Assembly: GCA_050014415.1 (NCBI GenBank)
Contig: JBEKDJ010000180.1
Span: 1 to 9,092, forward strand
Length of the DNA: 9,092 nt
Direction: 5' to 3'
Origin: JBEKDJ01 sp050014415
GTDB taxonomy: Bacteria; Desulfobacterota; BSN033; UBA1163
The position numbers were made by a program, and so were the translations under genes. Positions 6,715 through 9,092 of this stretch are shown here, piece by piece. Below the pieces are notes generated by a model. It saw only the letters and a program-made list of their open reading frames with translations, searched no databases and was not told the origin of the DNA. Numbering within the stretch: position 1 is the first letter of the stretch; every line of letters starts with the position of its first letter.

Positions 6715-7008
6715 ATGCAACGGCCCCCCGTTTTAGTCTGTGTTTGTGGGCTTTTTGTGGCGGCTGGTTGTTGCATTGCTTATGTTGCTTTCTATAATAA
6801 CGCTATACATTTCCCTAAATATTCAACCAGCACATGCGAGGGCTGGGCTTCACGGCGGGTGCTAAAATACCGAGGAGGAGTGCCACCCATGCGCATCGCA
6901 GGAAATTGCAGCGTGTTGCGCCGATCCAGCTTCCAAATACCGCGACAGGGGTATTCCGGGGACCCACCTGCGGAAGCAACGTTTGGTAGTCGCCATAGCC
7001 CCAGATGA
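6715..7008 (+). pseudogene. 97-codon ORF coupled to the permease; likely hybrid or truncated
   Basis: The first 30 residues look like a membrane anchor or signal (MQRPPVLVCVCGLFVAAG, then CC and a second hydrophobic patch), in a style seen at the N-terminus of MacA/HlyD-type fusion proteins. From about 6840 the DNA turns GC-rich and the product becomes Arg/Pro/Ser-rich with no domain I recognise. The stop overlaps the permease start as ATGA (7005-7008), the usual sign of translational coupling. One reading is the head of a MacA-like gene joined by deletion to sequence just before the permease. Another is a small real membrane protein, and chance is a third. No strong ribosome site precedes it. 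Confidence 0.3.
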
Positions 7009-8246
7009 GCCAACACTTTCATGTCTCACTAAACCTCTTTGGGATTGAAGCCATCCGCGCGCTCTCTCGCAACAAGTTGCGGAGCGTGCTGTCTGCAATC
7101 GGGATCACCATCGGCATCGCCGCAGTAGTTTGCATGGTGGCCATCGGCACGGCAGGTTCGCAGCTCGCCGAAAAGCAGTTCCAAAATCTGGGGGACAACC
7201 TGGTATGGATCGAAGCCGGCTCTCGCAACGTGAACGGGGTACGGAGCGGCAGTCACGGAATGACCTCCCTCACAATGGAAGACATGGAAGCAATCCTTCA
7301 CGAGGTGTCACTCATCAAGAGTGTTTCCCCGCAGGTGGATGGGCCCGTGCTCATTGCCCGCGGGAACCGTAATTGGACGACACATTACCGTGGTGTTACC
7401 CCCGAATTCCTCGAGATCAGACATTGGGAGCTGGCGGAAGGGATTCCATTCACGAGGGAAGACGTGAAGCATGCGGCCAACGTGTGCATGATTGGCCAGA
7501 CAATACGTCAGCAGCTCTTCGGAACGGAGGAAGCGGTTGGACGAGACACGCGGATCAATAGACATATATTTCGGGTGATCGGCGTGCTGGCCCCAAAAGG
7601 CCAGTCGGGTACCGGCCAGGATCAAGACGACAACATCCTGATGCCGTATACTACCGCTCAGAGGAAACTGAGGGGCAAGGGCTTCACATCGCTGGACGAC
7701 ATTATGTGTTCGGCCGTGTCCCTTGAGGCCATTAAACCGGCTATCGATCAGATCAGCCCACTGTTGCGCGAGCATCATCACATCCGGCCGGGGGAGGAGG
7801 ATGATTTCAACATCCGTCATCCAGAAGAGGTGATCAAGGCCCAAATCGCCGCCAGCCGGACACTCGCGTTTCTTCTCACCAGCGTCGCCTGTATCTCCCT
7901 CCTTGTTGGCGGGATCGGCATTATGAACGTGATGCTGGTATCAGTGAACGAGCGAACGAGGGAAATTGGTTTGCGCCTCGCGGTCGGGGCCACGACATGG
8001 GACATACAGATTCAGTTTCTCGGGGAGGCCGTCATGTTGAGCCTATTCGGCGGCTTATTGGGACTCTTTATCGGCATCGTCGGCTCTTTCATTCTGGGGT
8101 ACGTCTTAGGATGGCCTGTATCCATTCCTCTGGTTGCCCTCACCGTCGCCCCGGTATTCGCCATCGGGGTAGGCATCTTCTTCGGCTTCTATCCGGCACG
8201 GAGGGCTACACAACTGGATCCGATCGCCGCTCTGCGTCGTGAGTAA
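7005..8246 (+). CDS. MacB-family ABC transporter permease (FtsX-like), ATPase not adjacent
   Basis: Inner-membrane permease of the MacB/FtsX type, which works with an ATPase (and usually a MacA-like periplasmic fusion protein) to drive export or envelope mechanotransmission. Seen, 413 aa and apparently complete: the amphipathic start FGIEAIRALSRNKLRSVLSA, helix 1 (about 27-47), the MacB periplasmic core domain (about 50-280, with VSPQV, YRGVTPEFLEI, IGQTIRQQLFG, GRDTRI and FRVIGVL), helix 2 (about 286-312), the cytoplasmic loop VNERTREIGLRLAVGAT typical of the family, helices 3 and 4 (about 341-369 and 373-397), and the ending PARRATQLDPIAALRRE. No Walker A/B ATPase domain is fused or lies within the window. 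The ATG at 7005 overlaps the previous stop by 4 bases and has no clear Shine-Dalgarno. It is GC-richer than its left neighbours, suggesting separate origin. Substrate unknown. Confidence 0.92.
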   Translation: MSQHFHVSLNLFGIEAIRALSRNKLRSVLSAIGITIGIAAVVCMVAIGTAGSQLAEKQFQNLGDNLVWIEAGSRNVNGVRSGSHGMTSLTMEDMEAILHEVSLIKSVSPQVDGPVLIARGNRNWTTHYRGVTPEFLEIRHWELAEGIPFTREDVKHAANVCMIGQTIRQQLFGTEEAVGRDTRINRHIFRVIGVLAPKGQSGTGQDQDDNILMPYTTAQRKLRGKGFTSLDDIMCSAVSLEAIKPAIDQISPLLREHHHIRPGEEDDFNIRHPEEVIKAQIAASRTLAFLLTSVACISLLVGGIGIMNVMLVSVNERTREIGLRLAVGATTWDIQIQFLGEAVMLSLFGGLLGLFIGIVGSFILGYVLGWPVSIPLVALTVAPVFAIGVGIFFGFYPARRATQLDPIAALRRE

Positions 8247-8760
8247 GAAGGTCCTGGGCAGCTTGATTTGAATAAGGAAGCTAATGGGTTCTTAAGAAAT
8301 TTACCACATCTTTTTCTCTTGCTGATTGAGCTTGATTCCAAGCACGAAGTTGAAAAATCTTACCATATATCGAATCCGGGATCATTCTTGGGACGATTTT
8401 TAGATTGCATCTTCAACTTCCCAGGCTTCCCAAACCTTTCAAACCAGATCGGGTCAAGAGACCTTTCGTTTATAGAGATAGATTCAATTTGAAGAAGTGC
8501 ATGTTTCTGCTATCTTTACGCAGTTTTTTGACTTCCCAAGAGTTACTATTTGAAGATCATACCTGACCCTTTTCGTGCTCAGTACCCCGAGCGCGTTCTG
8601 GCAAGATATCCTCGGTTTTAGAGTTAGCCCAGAATTCCTTTCTGCGATGGCTTCGATTCAGCCTCCCAAGCCAGATGCCGGGCTGGTGCCCGAACAGATG
8701 AGGAGGATTCTCCCATATCTTGTGGTCCATTTTTCTTGACGGACTACCCTCTTTTTTGTA
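8247..8760. other. Non-coding or decayed region after the permease
   Basis: I find no supportable gene. An open frame at 8268-8492 (TTG start, 74 codons) and an antisense one over part of the same DNA are both explained by the palindromic sequence there. A further open frame, 8575-8739 (GTG start, 54 codons, containing FWQDILGFRVSPEFLSAM), has some protein-like character but no recognised family and no ribosome site; it could be a gene scrap. TGAAGATCATACCTGACCC (about 8551-8569) resembles a repeat motif I associate with REP-type intergenic elements, from memory and unverified. The stretch reads as relics rather than regulation of the kinase. Confidence 0.5.
8330..8420. repeat. Structured palindromic element
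   Basis: GCTTG-ATTC-CAAGC (8330-8343) is a perfect 5-bp tetraloop hairpin. Immediately beyond, GAAGTTGAA (8346-8354) is exactly complementary to TTCAACTTC (8412-8420). Inside that pair, AAAAATC (8353-8359) can pair with GATTTTT (8395-8401), or AATCT (8356-8360) with AGATT (8402-8406), and ATCG/CGAT lie further in. This gives a foldback of about 75 bases. It may be a non-autonomous repeat element, a small RNA or an unusual transcript end for the permease. The arms are too imperfect to assign a family. Confidence 0.4.
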
Positions 8761-8982
8761 TATTCAACACATCCCAAAGCAAGTTCTTATCATTTTTCTT
8801 ATCATTATTATTGGGTGAGAGGATATCCACAAGAGCTGGAGGATTTCATAGATGCCATTTTATCCGACAGGGAACCGATCTTTGGAATAGATTTGGTAAG
8901 AGATGTTGTTGAGGCAATTTATGCTGCCTACGCATCAGCCGAGAAAGGGATTCGGATTGAGCTTAAAAGACAATCCACTTAG
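8740..8982 (+). pseudogene. C-terminal remnant of a Gfo/Idh/MocA-family oxidoreductase
   Basis: The open frame from 8740 to the TAG at 8980-8982 has no usable start except an internal GTG at 8815. From about 8812 it reads WVRGYPQELEDFIDAILSD, then REPIFGIDLVRDVVEAIYAA, then YASAEKGIRIEL. This is the characteristic C-terminus of Gfo/Idh/MocA dehydrogenases (a FxxAIxxxxxP helix, then the AIYxAYxSAEKGxxVxL ending). The N-terminal NAD(P)-binding Rossmann domain and the rest are missing: upstream is a stop at 8737-8739 and a T-rich, internally repeated stretch (TTCTTATCAT twice, about 8785-8806). The stop lies 18 bases before the kinase start, so the intact gene was probably the first cistron of a sugar or sugar-acid operon. 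It is expected to be non-functional. Confidence 0.7.
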
Positions 8983-8987
8983 AAAGA

Positions 8988-8993
8988 AAGGAG
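8988..8993 (+). promoter_or_regulatory. Strong ribosome binding site of the sugar kinase
   Basis: AAGGAG sits 7 bases before ATG 9001 and fixes that start. It is the clearest Shine-Dalgarno in the window and indicates that the kinase can be translated independently of the decayed oxidoreductase frame. Confidence 0.75.
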
Positions 8994-9000
8994 AAGATAT

Positions 9001-9092
9001 ATGTACGATGTCGTGACTTTTGGTGAGGCGATGGTTAGACTCTCACCACCCCATTTCCAGAGATTGGAACAGACTCAAAGTCTCGATGTCAA
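9001..9092 (+). CDS. kdgK: PfkB-family sugar kinase, probably 2-keto-3-deoxygluconate kinase (partial, 5' end)
   Basis: Only the first 30 codons are inside the window. MYDVVTFGEAMVRLSPP matches the opening beta-strand of PfkB/ribokinase-family carbohydrate kinases (xVVTxGExMxxLxP). The form GEAMVRLSPP followed by RLEQTQSLDV is typical of 2-keto-3-deoxygluconate kinases, which phosphorylate KDG to KDPG for cleavage by KDPG aldolase. The catalytic and ATP-binding motifs lie beyond the window. Substrate assignment within the PfkB family is therefore tentative; family membership is fairly secure. It follows the oxidoreductase remnant by 18 bases. Confidence 0.78.
   Translation, partial: MYDVVTFGEAMVRLSPPHFQRLEQTQSLDV

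Noticed and set aside
6936..6956. AATACC...GGTATT inverted repeat before the permease as an operator
   Set aside because: The arms are short, the loop is 8 bases, and the element lies within an ambiguous ORF; chance is likely.
7308..7844. 178-codon open frame on the minus strand
   Set aside because: It lies wholly antisense to the intact MacB-type permease, has no ribosome site or recognisable domain, and is a by-product of GC-rich codon use.
8268..8492. 74-codon open frame with TTG start
   Set aside because: It covers the palindromic stretch, has no ribosome site, and the opposite strand is equally open over much of it, so openness is not evidence of coding.
1..9092. CRISPR arrays, tRNA or rRNA genes, phage genes
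   Set aside because: No regularly spaced repeats, no tRNA-like cloverleaf, no rRNA segments and no phage signature proteins were seen.

Overview
The window reads as a piece of a Gram-negative, mid-GC bacterial chromosome. A Desulfobacterota (former Deltaproteobacteria) or similar anaerobic lineage is my best guess. This rests on the phoH - 7TM-HD phosphodiesterase (pgpH) - ybeY gene order together with a MacB-type permease and a sugar-acid kinase. Lineage is inferred from gene content only.

Left part (1-4860), a dense core block, all on the + strand: a SIR2-family NAD-dependent deacetylase; a 220-base gap holding a good sigma70-type promoter and a GC-rich foldback that looks like the leftover right end of an IS200/IS605-family element; PhoH (P-loop ATPase, TTG start); a 796-aa 7TM-HD cyclic-dinucleotide phosphodiesterase of the PgpH type; and the rRNA-maturation endonuclease YbeY. 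The ybeY start lies about 100 bases inside pgpH. PhoH, PgpH and YbeY probably form one transcription unit linking c-di-AMP turnover with RNA and ribosome quality control.

Right part (4861-8999), a loose accessory block: a membrane-anchored calcineurin-like phosphoesterase, a small hypothetical protein, a 520-base poor stretch with a 28-codon secretion-leader-like ORF and a hybrid-looking 97-codon ORF, and a complete MacB-family ABC permease with no ATPase or fusion protein beside it. About 750 bases of non-coding or decayed DNA follow. They hold a long imperfect palindrome and, at the end, the C-terminal remnant of a Gfo/Idh/MocA oxidoreductase. Base composition is visibly AT-richer from 4861 to about 6835 and switches to GC-rich near 6840, where the permease segment begins.

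Right edge (9001-9092): the start of a PfkB-family sugar kinase, most like 2-keto-3-deoxygluconate kinase, behind a strong Shine-Dalgarno. With the oxidoreductase remnant just upstream it suggests the beginning of a sugar-acid catabolic operon.

I saw no tRNA, rRNA or CRISPR array. I did not find a convincing new multi-gene system. The most notable points are the pgpH/ybeY overlap, the mobile-element relic in the phoH leader, the orphan permease at a composition break, and the structured DNA and oxidoreductase remnant before the kinase.
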